A stretch of 64,000 nucleotides of DNA, taken from positions 1 to 64,000 of the forward strand of contig RECQ01000053.1 in the NCBI GenBank assembly GCA_007693965.1, in the 5' to 3' direction. The position numbers were made by a program, and so were the translations under genes. The stretch's first letter is position 1. Each line of letters starts with the position of its first letter. This document shows positions 1 through 9,800 of the stretch, piece by piece. This DNA is from Phycisphaeraceae bacterium. Lineage in GTDB: Bacteria > Planctomycetota > Phycisphaerae > Phycisphaerales > UBA1924. The notes under the pieces are model-generated. The model made no database searches and had not been told where the DNA came from. It worked only from the letters and a program-made list of their open reading frames with translations.

Positions 1-51
1 AGCGCTCGCCTTACACGCGAGTGGTCGCCGGTTCGAATCCGGCTCCGCCCA
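1..51 (+). tRNA. tRNA-Val(TAC), 3' part only
   Basis: The window opens inside a tRNA. The anticodon stem CTCGC/GCGAG (5-9 and 17-21) encloses a seven-base loop with anticodon TAC at 12-14, which reads the valine codon GTA. The T arm follows as GCCGG-TTCGAAT-CCGGC (27-43), then seven acceptor bases (44-50) and discriminator A at 51. CCA is not encoded. The D arm and 5' acceptor strand lie outside the window, so the identity rests on the anticodon alone. Confidence 0.88.
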
Positions 52-59
52 TTGAGAGG

Positions 60-129
60 GAGTTCCGAGTGCCGAGTTCCGAGTACCGAGTACCGAGTTC
101 TGAGTGCTGAGTGCTCGGTTCTGAGTGTT
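60..129. repeat. heptamer tandem repeat, consensus GAGTNCY
   Basis: Ten consecutive 7-bp units follow the tRNA-Val gene. Each is a variant of GAGTTCC, GAGTGCC, GAGTACC or GAGTGCT, with the eighth to tenth units more divergent. The array sits between the tRNA and waaA. Seven is not a multiple of three and the unit sequence drifts, so coding is unlikely. It resembles the short tandem heptamers found between genes in some cyanobacteria and planctomycetes. Confidence 0.85.
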
Positions 130-224
130 GGGCGTCCCGGGTTCTGTGGGGCGGGTTGGGGGCGGCGACGGGGTGTTTGGTGGGGTCTTCGTGCCGTCGG
201 GGTATGCTGGCTCGGGACTCCTCC

Positions 225-1466
225 ATGCGATTCCTGCTCGACATCTTCTATGTCCTCCTCGCCGCCCTCGCGGCGCCGTGGTGGATGCGCAAGGCCCGCG
301 GCGGGTGGGCCGAGCGGTTCGGCGCCATCGAGCCGCTGCCGCCCGCCACCCGGCCCCGGGTGATGCTGCACACCGTCTCCGTCGGCGAGACCAACCTGGC
401 GGCGCCGCTGGTGGAGATGCTCCGGCCGCACGCCGAGGTACTCATCACCGTCACAACCGACACCGGCATGGAGCGGGCGACGGCCCTCTATGGCTCGATG
501 GGCGCCGGGGTCTTCGTGCGGCGTTATCCACTGGACTTCTCGTGGGCGGTGCGACGCTTCCTCGACAGCGCCAGGCCGGATGTCGTCGGCCTCGCGGAGC
601 TGGAGATGTGGCCGAACTTCCTGCGGTTCTGCGGCCGGCGCGGACTCCCCGTCGCGGTGCTGAACGGGCGGATCAGCGACCATTCCTTCGGGCGCTACCG
701 GATGGCCCGGCCGCTGGTGGGGGGGCTCTTCCGGCGCCTCGCCTTCGTCGCGGCCCAGGACGAGGTGTACGCAGAGCGATTCCGCGCCATGGGCGTGGCG
801 CCCGAACGCTGCCACGTGACCGGCTCGATGAAGTGGGACGCCGTCGAAGTGGCCGAAGCGGCGGATTTCCCCGGCGCCGCCGAGCTGGCCGAGGCGATGG
901 GGATCGACCGCATGAAGCCGCTCATCGTCGCCGGCAGCACCGAACCGGTGGAGCACGCGCTCCTGCATTCCGCATCGCCGCGGGGCGCGCAGCTCCTGTG
1001 CGCACCGCGCAAGCCGGAATGGTTCGACGATGCGGCCCGCGACCTGCCGGGGTGCGTCCGCCGCTCGAAGGGCGAGCGAGCGACGCCCGGCGCCGACCGG
1101 TTCCTTCTTGACACCATCGGCGAACTCAACGCGGCGTACGCGCTGGCGGACATCGTGGTGGTGGGGCGCAGCTTCGGCGAGCTGCACGGGTCCGACCCCA
1201 TGGCGCCGGCGGCGATGGGCAAGCCGGTCGTCATCGGGCCGCGGGTGGCGAATTTCAGAAGTGTGGTCGAGACGATGCTGCGCGCCGGCGCCATCGTGCA
1301 GACGACGGGCGAATCGCTCGCGTCGGAATTGAAATCACTGATCGAGAACGAGCAGCGCCGGCGCGAGCTGAGCGAGCGGGCGAAGGCGTGCGCGCTGGAG
1401 AATCAGGGCGCGACGAAGCGCCACGCGGATCTGCTGCGAGAATTGCTCTCCCGGAAAAACCGCTGA
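225..1466 (+). CDS. waaA: 3-deoxy-D-manno-octulosonic acid (Kdo) transferase
   Basis: This 413-residue protein should transfer Kdo from CMP-Kdo to a lipid A precursor at the inner face of the cytoplasmic membrane (GT family 30). An N-terminal hydrophobic anchor (about residues 3-20) precedes the family's SVGE motif (52-55), which holds the proposed catalytic glutamate. The C-terminal nucleotide-sugar half has GRSFGELHGSDPMAPAAMGK followed by IGPRVANF (about 314-344), matching the family's GGSLxxxGGHNxxEPAxxGKP block with some drift. Length is close to E. coli WaaA (about 425). ATG 225 puts the anchor at the N-terminus; ATG 204 is an alternative, and neither has a strong ribosome site. It stands alone, with a tRNA upstream and an opposing gene downstream. 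Confidence 0.88.
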   Translation: MRFLLDIFYVLLAALAAPWWMRKARGGWAERFGAIEPLPPATRPRVMLHTVSVGETNLAAPLVEMLRPHAEVLITVTTDTGMERATALYGSMGAGVFVRRYPLDFSWAVRRFLDSARPDVVGLAELEMWPNFLRFCGRRGLPVAVLNGRISDHSFGRYRMARPLVGGLFRRLAFVAAQDEVYAERFRAMGVAPERCHVTGSMKWDAVEVAEAADFPGAAELAEAMGIDRMKPLIVAGSTEPVEHALLHSASPRGAQLLCAPRKPEWFDDAARDLPGCVRRSKGERATPGADRFLLDTIGELNAAYALADIVVVGRSFGELHGSDPMAPAAMGKPVVIGPRVANFRSVVETMLRAGAIVQTTGESLASELKSLIENEQRRRELSERAKACALENQGATKRHADLLRELLSRKNR

Positions 1467-1482
1467 AGAGTCGCCGAGCCCC

Positions 1483-2589
1483 TCAGTTCGCCGTCGCGCC
1501 CCAATTGCCGAGCACGATGGCAAGGTCCTGCGAGTTGACGACGCCATCGCCGTTGACGTCTGCGGGACAGTCGTCGGGCTCAGGTGGGCACACGCCCCAG
1601 CTTCCGAGCAGGATGGCAAGATCCTGCGAGTTCACCACGCCGTCGCCGTTGATGTCGCCTTGCGGATTCTGCGGCGATTCAGGCAGAATCTCGACGACGA
1701 GCTCCAGCGCCGGCTCGACATCATCAAATGGGGCGAACTTGTTTTCCTTGGTGTAGAAGATCGGAAACTGCCCGCCCTCGCCGCCTCCGGGGCCTCCTTC
1801 GGCAGGGTGGAGCGAGGTGATCAGGAGCCGCAGGCGTCCGTCGTTCATCGCCGCCTGCAGGTAGGCGACGACATCCGGGTTGTTCAGATCCAGGTCGAAG
1901 TTGAAGACGGCGTCGGTGGGGACGATCTGCCCCGGCGCGGCGTTGAGCGTCTGGCCGATCGCGAAGGGCGTCGGGTCGAAACGATCGCGCACGTTGTTCG
2001 AAACATCGCGCGGCACGCCGTCCTTGACGTCGGTGGCGAAGGCGTTGCGCAGTCCCTGACCGAACTGCTGCCCGAAGGGCGAGTTCTCGAGAAAGGTGGC
2101 GGCTGTGAAGCCGTTGCGGAAGCCGACGCCATAGAGCTCGATCGGGCGGCCGGGGGTGTCGTCGGGCGTGAAGTCCGGGTCTTCCGCGGGGAGGTAGGTG
2201 GTGAACGTGTCGTAGGTGGGGTCGTAGGGGAAGATGCCGCCGTCGCTGATGGTCGCGATCAGCCGCGCGGAGTGAATCTGGTAGCGGGCCGGGCCCAGGC
2301 CGGGCTCGACCAGGGCGCCGGTGTCGAAGCCGACGAGAAACTGGGCGTCGCGGTTGTCGAAGACGTCCTCGAACTCCTCAGAGCCCAAGGCCGTGAAGGT
2401 CGAGGCGTTCGGACGTGTCCCGGGCGAGCCGTTAAATGGGTACATCCAACGGTCGAGTGTGGGGGTGCGCATGTCGATCGTGATGCTGCCCGCGGCGGCC
2501 GCAGCGGCGGCGGTCCACGCGACAGACACGCAGGCAAGAAGTGTCAACAAGAGCTGGAATCGGCGGATACGAACTGCGTGGGGGACCAT
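1483..2589 (-). CDS. secreted protein with two C-terminal dockerin-like repeats
   Basis: A 368-residue exported protein of unknown function. The start ATG at 2589 follows TAGGAG at a good distance, and the N-terminus is a signal peptide (hydrophobic LLLTLLACVSVAW, then an alanine run). The body resembles a beta-rich DNRLRE/CBM-like domain, with segments such as DNRDAQFLVGFDTG. The C-terminus has two tandem calcium-loop repeats, GDINGDGVVNSQDLAILLGS and ADVNGDGVVNSQDLAIVLGN, each ending in WG. Such tails are common on secreted planctomycete proteins. No cohesin is visible in the window, so cellulosome assembly is not implied. It is transcribed away from the pseudopilin gene across 2590-2778. 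Confidence 0.8.
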   Translation of the reverse strand: MVPHAVRIRRFQLLLTLLACVSVAWTAAAAAAAGSITIDMRTPTLDRWMYPFNGSPGTRPNASTFTALGSEEFEDVFDNRDAQFLVGFDTGALVEPGLGPARYQIHSARLIATISDGGIFPYDPTYDTFTTYLPAEDPDFTPDDTPGRPIELYGVGFRNGFTAATFLENSPFGQQFGQGLRNAFATDVKDGVPRDVSNNVRDRFDPTPFAIGQTLNAAPGQIVPTDAVFNFDLDLNNPDVVAYLQAAMNDGRLRLLITSLHPAEGGPGGGEGGQFPIFYTKENKFAPFDDVEPALELVVEILPESPQNPQGDINGDGVVNSQDLAILLGSWGVCPPEPDDCPADVNGDGVVNSQDLAIVLGNWGATAN

Positions 2590-2778
2590 GGTGGCTCCTA
2601 GGGGGCGGGGCTGCGAGCGAGGAAATCCCGTCCTGCTGGAATTAGTACTGCCTATCCGAAATAATCCGCCGTGAGCGAGAATTATTCCTATGTGGCCGCG
2701 ATTGAGACTGTGTCTCAGTTGCAGTATCCTACCGCCCTCGCAATGATCGTCAACCAACCCCTCCCGGAGCCTTGCGGC

Positions 2779-3660
2779 GTGTCGCTCAGTGAACAGACCA
2801 CATTCTTGAACCGGTCCTCTCAGGGCTCGCGGGCCTTCACACTCCTCGAGTTGCTGGTTGTAGTGGGAATCATCGCGATTCTGATTGCGATTCTTTCGCC
2901 CGTTCTCAGTTCGGCCCGCAACGCCGCCCGGGTGGCGCAACAACTCAGCGCCGCTCAGCAGGTGATGCTGGCGTACCAGATGTTCGCCGACGACCACGCC
3001 GGCTATGTGCTTCCGGCGAATATTGACATGCAGCGCAGCCCGAGGCCGCTGCGTCAACAGCCAAGGGATCAGGACGGCCGCATCATCACTGATCCTTCAT
3101 CCACGCGCTATGTCTGGCACATCGCGCCCTACCTCGATTACAAACTGCACGTCCTCTACCGCGACCGTATCCTGCTTGAAGAGTTGATGGACGCCGGCGA
3201 CAGCTACCGTGCTTCCCTGCACCCCGGTTTCGGAATCAACGAGCGCTTCGTCGGCGGACGGGGCGTCTATTACCCACGCGGCGCCGAGCAGAGCACTCGC
3301 TACACGCGCACATGGGGATCCAGCTTCTGGGTCAGCCGCATTGACGAGGCGCCGCGTCCTTCGCAGCTCATCGCCATCGTCTCCACCGGTTTCAAAGACG
3401 ACGGCGGCTACATCGACGGTTTCTTCCGCGCCGAGGCGCCCTACTTCGCCCAGCAGGTATGGCAGCGATTCCAGCGTCCCGAGCGCGATGCGCGGCCGGG
3501 CGACACCGGTTTCGTATGGCCCTTCGCCGGCGCGACGGTTGTCACCGGCATGCTTGACGGCCACGCCGAAGCGCTCCCGTGGGATGAGATCACGGACATG
3601 CGCCGTTGGGCGCCGCTCGCCGACGAGCGCGAATGGACGCTGCAGGCTCTGACGCGCTGA
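2779..3660 (+). CDS. type II secretion/type IV pilin-like pseudopilin
   Basis: This protein carries a classic prepilin cleavage and methylation site: a short leader, then RAFTLLELLVVVGIIAILIA with the conserved Glu at mature position 5. A prepilin peptidase should cut the leader, leaving a hydrophobic helix that anchors the protein in the inner membrane. The 270-residue globular part is rich in Tyr/Trp/Arg and resembles the large planctomycete pseudopilin group. GTG 2779 was chosen because GGAG lies nine bases upstream and gives an 18-residue leader. ATG 2743 and GTG 2671 are in frame but lack a ribosome site. No other secretion gene is adjacent; the PilT-type ATPase at 14236 could belong to the same machinery. 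Confidence 0.85.
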   Translation: MSLSEQTTFLNRSSQGSRAFTLLELLVVVGIIAILIAILSPVLSSARNAARVAQQLSAAQQVMLAYQMFADDHAGYVLPANIDMQRSPRPLRQQPRDQDGRIITDPSSTRYVWHIAPYLDYKLHVLYRDRILLEELMDAGDSYRASLHPGFGINERFVGGRGVYYPRGAEQSTRYTRTWGSSFWVSRIDEAPRPSQLIAIVSTGFKDDGGYIDGFFRAEAPYFAQQVWQRFQRPERDARPGDTGFVWPFAGATVVTGMLDGHAEALPWDEITDMRRWAPLADEREWTLQALTR

Positions 3661-3673
3661 GCGAGTCGGATGC

Positions 3674-5101
3674 TCAGGGTTCGTAGAGAATGACAGCCCG
3701 GTAGAGCGAAATGCAGGTGGCGAAGAGTCCCCACGCCGCGAGCGCAGCGGGCCCGAGCAGCGCCAGGCGACGCCGGCGATCCGTCATTGGGGCGCACCCC
3801 AGCGCCGCCAGCCACGCCAGTCCGATCAGGATCAGCGGCTCGAAGTATCGCTGCCACGCCATGCTGTTGAAGGACTGGGCGCACAACCAGCCGAGCAGGC
3901 CCAGCAGGATGATCGCGGATTGTGAAGACCGCCCCGCCTGCGCCGCCGCCCGGTGCAGCAGCGCGACGATGACCGCGCCGACCGGCGCCATCACCAGAAT
4001 GAGCAGTGAGCGATCGGCGAACTCGGGAAAGCGGCCGACCACGCGCCAGAAGTAGCCGTAGGCGCGAAAGGCCTCGCGGGCCGAATCGGTGCGCGTCACG
4101 GCGGTGGGAACCAGTGTCGCCGCCAGCAATCCGACGGCGGCGCCGGCGATGGTCAGGCGCGTCCAGAACCGCGTACCGGCCAGCCGATTCCACACGAGGG
4201 GCAGGTGGAAGATTCCGAATACGCCTGCGAGCGAGAGGGCGAAGGCGAAGGTGGCGGGATTGATCCCACCGCCGTGCATGTCGCGATAGATCGGCGGCAG
4301 CAATCCACCCCACAGCCAGATGAAGACACCCAGAATCGCAAGCGGGACGACGCCCGCCACGACGCCCACGGCCAGGTTCGCCCACGCAGGGCGCAACGAT
4401 ACGTGTCTCTGCAGCCATGCCGGCGCCCACCGCGCCAGCGGGCTTGCGAGCAGGCCCGCGAGTCCGACAGGCGCCGCCACCCACACGTGGATCTGTCGCA
4501 TCAGCATCGCCATTGTGGCCCACAGACCGAGGAGCAATCCGCGGCCCGGTGTCCACGGCGCCATCGCCGCGCCGCCGAGGGCGAGCGCGACGAAGAAGAG
4601 AGCGGCGTTGTCGGTGGTCGCATACATCGCGGCGCCGAGCTGGTACGGATTGAAAAGCAGCGGCGCCGTGAGCAGCAGCGCCAGCCACGGCGCCACGAAT
4701 CGGCGCATGGTCCAGAAGACGGCGCCGAGCAGGCCGAAGCTGAGCAGCAGGTTCGCCCAGCGCACAATGCCCATGTCGCCCCCGAAGAGCGTCGCCATCG
4801 CGGCCATGATGAAGTGATACCCGGGAGAGGTCGCCGACTCGTACTCCACCACATCCACGCGCGGCCATTGCTCGATCATCCTCTCGATGATGAGCAGGTG
4901 ATGCTGGTCCTGGTCATGGGCTTCGCTGGGGCCGCCGCGTCCGCTGATGATCACGGGCGCTGTCAACAGCAGGAGTATGAGCGCGATGAGGCCGAGAGCC
5001 GCCGGCGTCGTGAGCGGACCCGATCCGGGCTCGACGCCGAAGCGCCGCCGCCCCGGCGATGTCTCAACGTCGGTCGTGCTCTGGGGCTTTGTCGGGGCCA
5101 C
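3674..5101 (-). CDS. multi-pass membrane protein, GT-C/ALG10-like glycosyltransferase
   Basis: A 475-residue protein with about ten hydrophobic segments. The first loop holds acidic residues and a YESATSPGYHF motif. GT-C glycosyltransferases have an acidic catalytic loop and a similar PPGYH-type motif after the first membrane helix. A later MRQIHVWV motif recalls the RQTNIxWV motif of the ALG10 family, which uses polyprenyl-phosphate glucose. Sugar transfer from a lipid carrier on the outer face of the membrane is therefore plausible; donor and acceptor are unknown. The start is GTG at 5101 without a clear ribosome site. The gene lies tail to tail with the pseudopilin gene, 13 bp apart. Confidence 0.65.
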   Translation of the reverse strand: MAPTKPQSTTDVETSPGRRRFGVEPGSGPLTTPAALGLIALILLLLTAPVIISGRGGPSEAHDQDQHHLLIIERMIEQWPRVDVVEYESATSPGYHFIMAAMATLFGGDMGIVRWANLLLSFGLLGAVFWTMRRFVAPWLALLLTAPLLFNPYQLGAAMYATTDNAALFFVALALGGAAMAPWTPGRGLLLGLWATMAMLMRQIHVWVAAPVGLAGLLASPLARWAPAWLQRHVSLRPAWANLAVGVVAGVVPLAILGVFIWLWGGLLPPIYRDMHGGGINPATFAFALSLAGVFGIFHLPLVWNRLAGTRFWTRLTIAGAAVGLLAATLVPTAVTRTDSAREAFRAYGYFWRVVGRFPEFADRSLLILVMAPVGAVIVALLHRAAAQAGRSSQSAIILLGLLGWLCAQSFNSMAWQRYFEPLILIGLAWLAALGCAPMTDRRRRLALLGPAALAAWGLFATCISLYRAVILYEP

Positions 5102-5214
5102 GTCTGGTCAGTGTTTCAAATTGGCGGAGGGAGTGGGAGGTCGCGAAAACCGGAAAATGCGATGCGGATTGAGTCATCCACAATCCATATCGAACTCCAC
5201 CCCTCCGATCTCAA

Positions 5215-5288
5215 AGGCCGCGGTGGGATTCGAACCCACGAATGACGGATTTGCAATCCGTTCCCTTAGTCCACTTGGGTACGCGGCC
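5215..5288 (-). tRNA. tRNA-Cys(GCA)
   Basis: On the minus strand the acceptor stem GGCCGCG/CGCGGCC closes a full cloverleaf. The anticodon arm is ACGGA-TTGCAAA-TCCGT with anticodon GCA. The T arm is GTGGG-TTCGAAT-CCCAC. The discriminator base is U, which is typical for cysteine tRNAs and supports the identity. CCA is not encoded. Confidence 0.95.
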
Positions 5289-5477
5289 GGCCTCCACGTC
5301 TGGTGGGGGGGATGGGTATTCTTGCTCCGCGGGGCGTCTCTTGCAAGAACGTCTTTCCCGATGGGGTGAAACCTTGGAACCTCGCCTGCGAATGTCGGTC
5401 AAAGCGGGGGGACGCGAGGGCTTTCGGACCCCGTGATGGAGGCTACACTTCCTCCTCCCCGCCCAGGAACCCCGCAC

Positions 5478-6824
5478 ATGCGTCCGAATCCCAGCCCGCG
5501 ACGACTCCGCACACTCGCCGCAGGCGCGATCCGTGTCTGCGTGGGCCTGGTGATTCTGGGCGTCGCCGTCGGCGGCTATACGGTGCTGGTCTCGACCACG
5601 CCGACGACGGTCCGTCTTGCCGAGCGGGACATGGCCATCACCGTGCGCACCGTGACGGCGAAGGAGGTCGACGTGTCCCGGCGCTGGAATGGCTATGGGA
5701 CCACGCGGGCCATGCGCACAGCGGATGTCGGCGCCGAGGTGATGGGGGTTGTGGCCGAGCGTCCCGACGGCGTGGAGGCCGGCGCGCGGGTGAAACGAGG
5801 TGATCTCATCGTGGCTCTCGAGACTGAGGAGTTCGAGCAGATCGTCTCCCGCACGCAGCGCGCCATCGATTCGTTCCTCTCTGACATCGAAGCATTGGAT
5901 GTCGAGGAGGAATCCCTGAAGGAATCGCTGGACCTTGCCTCCGAGGCCACGCGCATCACGCAGTGGGAGATTGAGCAGCTCGAAGACGCCCGAGCCCGCG
6001 GCGCCGGCGCCGCCGCCGAAGTCAACCGCCTGCAGCGCGATCTGACCCGCTTCCAGCGCGAAGAGCGGGACATCCGCCAGCGTCTCGAAGTGATCCCCGC
6101 CCGTCGCCAGCGAGCGCTTTCGCAGATCGAACTGGAGCGGGCCAACCTTCGTCTCGCCGAGCTTGATCTGCGCCGGTCCCGCATCGTCGCGCCGATTGAC
6201 GGCGCGCTGCAGTCGGTGGATGTGAAGCTTGGCGAGCGGGTGGCGCCGGGCATGCGCATCGCGCGGGTCGTCGATCTGTCGCGCATCGAGATTCCCGTGC
6301 GGGCGCCGCTCGCCTCTGCGGCGAACCTCGGCCCTGGCGATCCCATCGAAATCATCGTCGACAGTCCCGGCGGGATTCGCCGCACAGGCATGATCGAGCG
6401 CATCGCTCCCGAGGCGGACCCGCGCACGCGCACCATCACGCTGTACGTGGTTGTCGAACAGGATCCGTTCGACACCTCGGGTGGTCTGCTCCTGCCGGGG
6501 CAGTTCGTGACCGCGGCGCTGGAGTCGCGTCTGCGACAGCCGCGCCTGGTGGCGCCCCGCGGCGCCGTGGCGAATGACCGGGTCATGATTGTGGGCGACT
6601 CGTCGCAGGCCGAGTCGCGCGATGTGCGTGTGCTGCACTACATCGAGGGTCATTTTCCCGATATCGACCCGGATGAAACGCAGTGGGCTGTGCTGGAGGC
6701 GGGGCTGTCTCCCGGCGATCGCATCATCATCAGCAATCTTGATGAGCTGCGCTCGGGTTCGCCGGTGGATCCGGTCGACGCGGGCCAGGTGGCGCAGCGG
6801 CCGGAGGAGCGGGAGTCGCGATGA
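5478..6824 (+). CDS. RND efflux periplasmic adaptor (HlyD/AcrA-type membrane fusion protein)
   Basis: A 448-residue adaptor that should link the RND pump encoded next to an outer membrane channel. It has an N-terminal membrane anchor (about residues 12-36), then a lipoyl/barrel-sandwich half (DVGAEVMGVVAERPDGVEAG). A long charged coiled coil follows (about 120-235), then the second lipoyl half (RSRIVAPIDGALQSVDVKLG) and beta-barrel segments. ATG 5478 follows AGGA at nine bases; in-frame GTG/ATG at 5433/5436 would add 15 unlikely residues. The stop overlaps the pump start (ATGA), a typical translational coupling. No TolC-like gene is in the window, so the outer membrane partner must be elsewhere. 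Confidence 0.92.
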   Translation: MRPNPSPRRLRTLAAGAIRVCVGLVILGVAVGGYTVLVSTTPTTVRLAERDMAITVRTVTAKEVDVSRRWNGYGTTRAMRTADVGAEVMGVVAERPDGVEAGARVKRGDLIVALETEEFEQIVSRTQRAIDSFLSDIEALDVEEESLKESLDLASEATRITQWEIEQLEDARARGAGAAAEVNRLQRDLTRFQREERDIRQRLEVIPARRQRALSQIELERANLRLAELDLRRSRIVAPIDGALQSVDVKLGERVAPGMRIARVVDLSRIEIPVRAPLASAANLGPGDPIEIIVDSPGGIRRTGMIERIAPEADPRTRTITLYVVVEQDPFDTSGGLLLPGQFVTAALESRLRQPRLVAPRGAVANDRVMIVGDSSQAESRDVRVLHYIEGHFPDIDPDETQWAVLEAGLSPGDRIIISNLDELRSGSPVDPVDAGQVAQRPEERESR

Positions 6825-9800
6825 GTCTTCCTGCCTTCGGCATACGGCGGCCTGTCGCGGCGAATCTGCTGATGTTCGCCATCATCGGCGCCGGTCTGAT
6901 CCTGGGCACGAACCTTCGCCGCGAGTTTTTTCCCGAGGTGCGCCCCAACGAGGTGATCGTCACCGCGCCCTATCCCAGCGCCGCGCCCGATGAGGTCGAG
7001 CAGGCCCTGGCCATCAAAATCGAGGATCGCCTGGCTGATCTGCGCGATGTGAAGGAGATCAACACCACGGCGCTCGAGGGCGCCGCCAGCGTGCGGGTCG
7101 AGTTCGAGCCGGGGGTGAACATCGAGACCGCCGTTTCCCGGGTGAAGCGTGAGATCGACGCCCTGGAGGACCTGCCCGAAGACTCCGAGCGCATCATCGT
7201 CACCGAGTTTGAGCCGAACATCCCCGTCATCAGCCTGATGCTCTACGGAGACGTGGACGAGCGCACGATGAAGCGGGCGATCAACCGCGTGCGCGATGAT
7301 CTGAGCAGGCTTCCGGGTATGGGAGATCTGCTGGTCGCGGGAACGCGGAACGACGAAATCAGCGTCGAGGTGCGTCACGCCGCGCTGCTCGAACACGGTC
7401 TGAGCCTGCCCGATGTGGCCGGGCGTATCACCGAGTCGATGGTCGAGTTGCCCGGCGGCGCGGTTCGGGCTCCGACCGCAAACGTCGCCATTCGCACCCT
7501 GGGGGCGAAGGATCAGGCTGACGAGGTTCGCGGCATCGTCGTGAAGTCGGACCCTGACGGCCGCAACGTGACAATCGGAGAGATCGCGGAGGTGACCGCC
7601 GGCTTCGCCGATGTCGACCTGCGCACCCGCTTCAACCTCGAACCCACCGCCTCAGTGACGATCTACGCAGTCGGCGGCCAGGACGTGATCCAGATCGCGG
7701 ACATGGTCAAGGCCTACATGGCGGGGTTGAAGCGCGAAGAGATCGATCTCACCTTCGCGGAGCGCATGCGGATGCGGGCCGGCGGCGGCGAGTTGACGCA
7801 GGAGCCACCCCGGGTCATGGCCCACCGGCTGGGGATGTTGCGCGAGCTGCCGCAGGGGGTCGAGCTGGCGCTGCACAACGACCTGGCCCGCTTCGTGTCC
7901 CAGCGGCTTCAGCTTCTGGCCCGCAACGCGCTGTGGGGATGCGGCCTGGTCTTCCTGACGCTGCTGGTTATGCTGGCGCCGCGGGTGGCGCTGTGGGTGA
8001 GCGTGGGGCTGGTGCTGGCGGTGCTGGGGACGCTGGTGCTCATGCGCATCTTCGATATCTCACTCAATCTCATCACGATGTTCGGACTCATCGTGGTCAT
8101 CGGTCTGCTCGTTGATGACGCGATCGTGGTGGCGGAAAACATCACCTCGCACTACGAGCGGGGGGAGCCGGCCCTGGCGGCGGCTGAGGGCGGGGCGATG
8201 GAAGTCGCATGGCCCATCACCGTGATGATCATGACCACCATCTGCGCCTTCATGCCCCTGCGGCTGATCGAAGGCAATCTCGGAGACATGCTGGGTATGC
8301 TTCCGATCGTGGTCACCTGCGCCCTGCTCGTCTCGCTGATCGAATGCCTCTTCATCCTGCCCAGCCACATGGGACACAGCCTGCAGATGGCCAGACGATC
8401 CAAGGCCGGCGCCCTGCGTCGTTGGATGAACAATCTCGAGCGGATGCGGCTTGCTCTGTTTCAGCGCATCATGATCCCCGGATACGAGCGTATGCTGAAC
8501 TTCTGTCTTGACAGAAGATGGCTGACGCTCGTCACAGCGATCGCGATCTTGATCTTCTCATTCGGCATGGTCAACGGCGAGCGCGTGCCGTTCGTCTTCG
8601 CGGAGTCCGCGGACGCCGAAAACGTGGTGGTCGACCTGCGCATGCCGGTGGGAACGCCGCTGCGCATCACGGATGAGACCGTGCGCCAGATCGAGCGCTT
8701 CGTGCTCGACACCCCGGAGGTGTTGGGAGCGTTCACCATCATCGGCGCCCAGCAGGATCTGGACGGACCCGTCGGCCAGGCCCAGAGCCACCTGGCGCAG
8801 ATCTTCTTTGAGCTTCACCCAAGCGAGAAGCGCGATCGCACCAGCCGCGAGATCATCGATGGGCTCCGCGTGAAGACCGAGCGACTGGCGGGAATCAAGA
8901 GCCTGCGCTTCGAAGAGCTGGGCGGCGGCCCGGGCGGGCCCGACATCACGCTCACCGTCACCGGCGAGTCGATCGAACGCATCATGGCCGTCGTCGAGCA
9001 GGTGAAGGAAATCCTCGATGATTACGAGGGCGTGATGGGCATCTCCGACGACGCAGACTCGGGCCAGCGCGAGCTGCGCTTCTCGCTGCGGCCTGGGGCC
9101 AGCGAGCTCGGTTTCACCACCGCCGGCGTGGCCCGCCAGGTGCGGGCGGCCGTCTTCGGCCTCGAAGCCCACACCTTCGCGGGCGATCGCGAGGATGTGG
9201 ATGTCCGCGTCATGCTCGACCGCGAGATGCGGCGCAGCCTCGCCGCCATTGAGGCGATGCACATCTTCTCACCCACCGGCGAGCCGACGCCCCTCGCGGA
9301 AGTGGTGGAGATCAGCGAGGAGCGCAGCTACGCGACCATCAGGCGACTGGATCGGCGCCGGGCCGTCACCATTTTCGCCGATGTCGCTCGCGAGGCCGCC
9401 AACCCCGAGCAGATCATGAACGAGATTGCGCCGCTGCTCGCCGAGGTTGACGCCGCGAACCCTGATGTTCGAATTCTGCAGCGCGGCCGTCAGAAGGAAA
9501 TGGCGGATGCGCTCCGCACCCTTCCACTGGGCATGGCGGTCGCGGTCGGGCTCATCTACGTGATTCTCGCATGGCTCTTCTCAAGCTACCTACAGCCGAT
9601 CATCGTGCTCTGCGCCGTTCCCTTCGCGTCAATCGGCGTGATCTGGGGGCACTATCTGATGGGCTTCGAGATGACGATTCTCTCTCTCATCGGCTTCATC
9701 GCGCTCACCGGGATCGTTGTGAACGACTCGCTCATCCTCATGGAGTTCTATAACGCGCGCCAGCGCGAGGGCCAGGAGGTTCGAGAGGCGCTGGTGAACG

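Noticed and set aside
60-129. CRISPR-like array
   Set aside because: Units are contiguous 7-mers with no spacers and no cas genes nearby.
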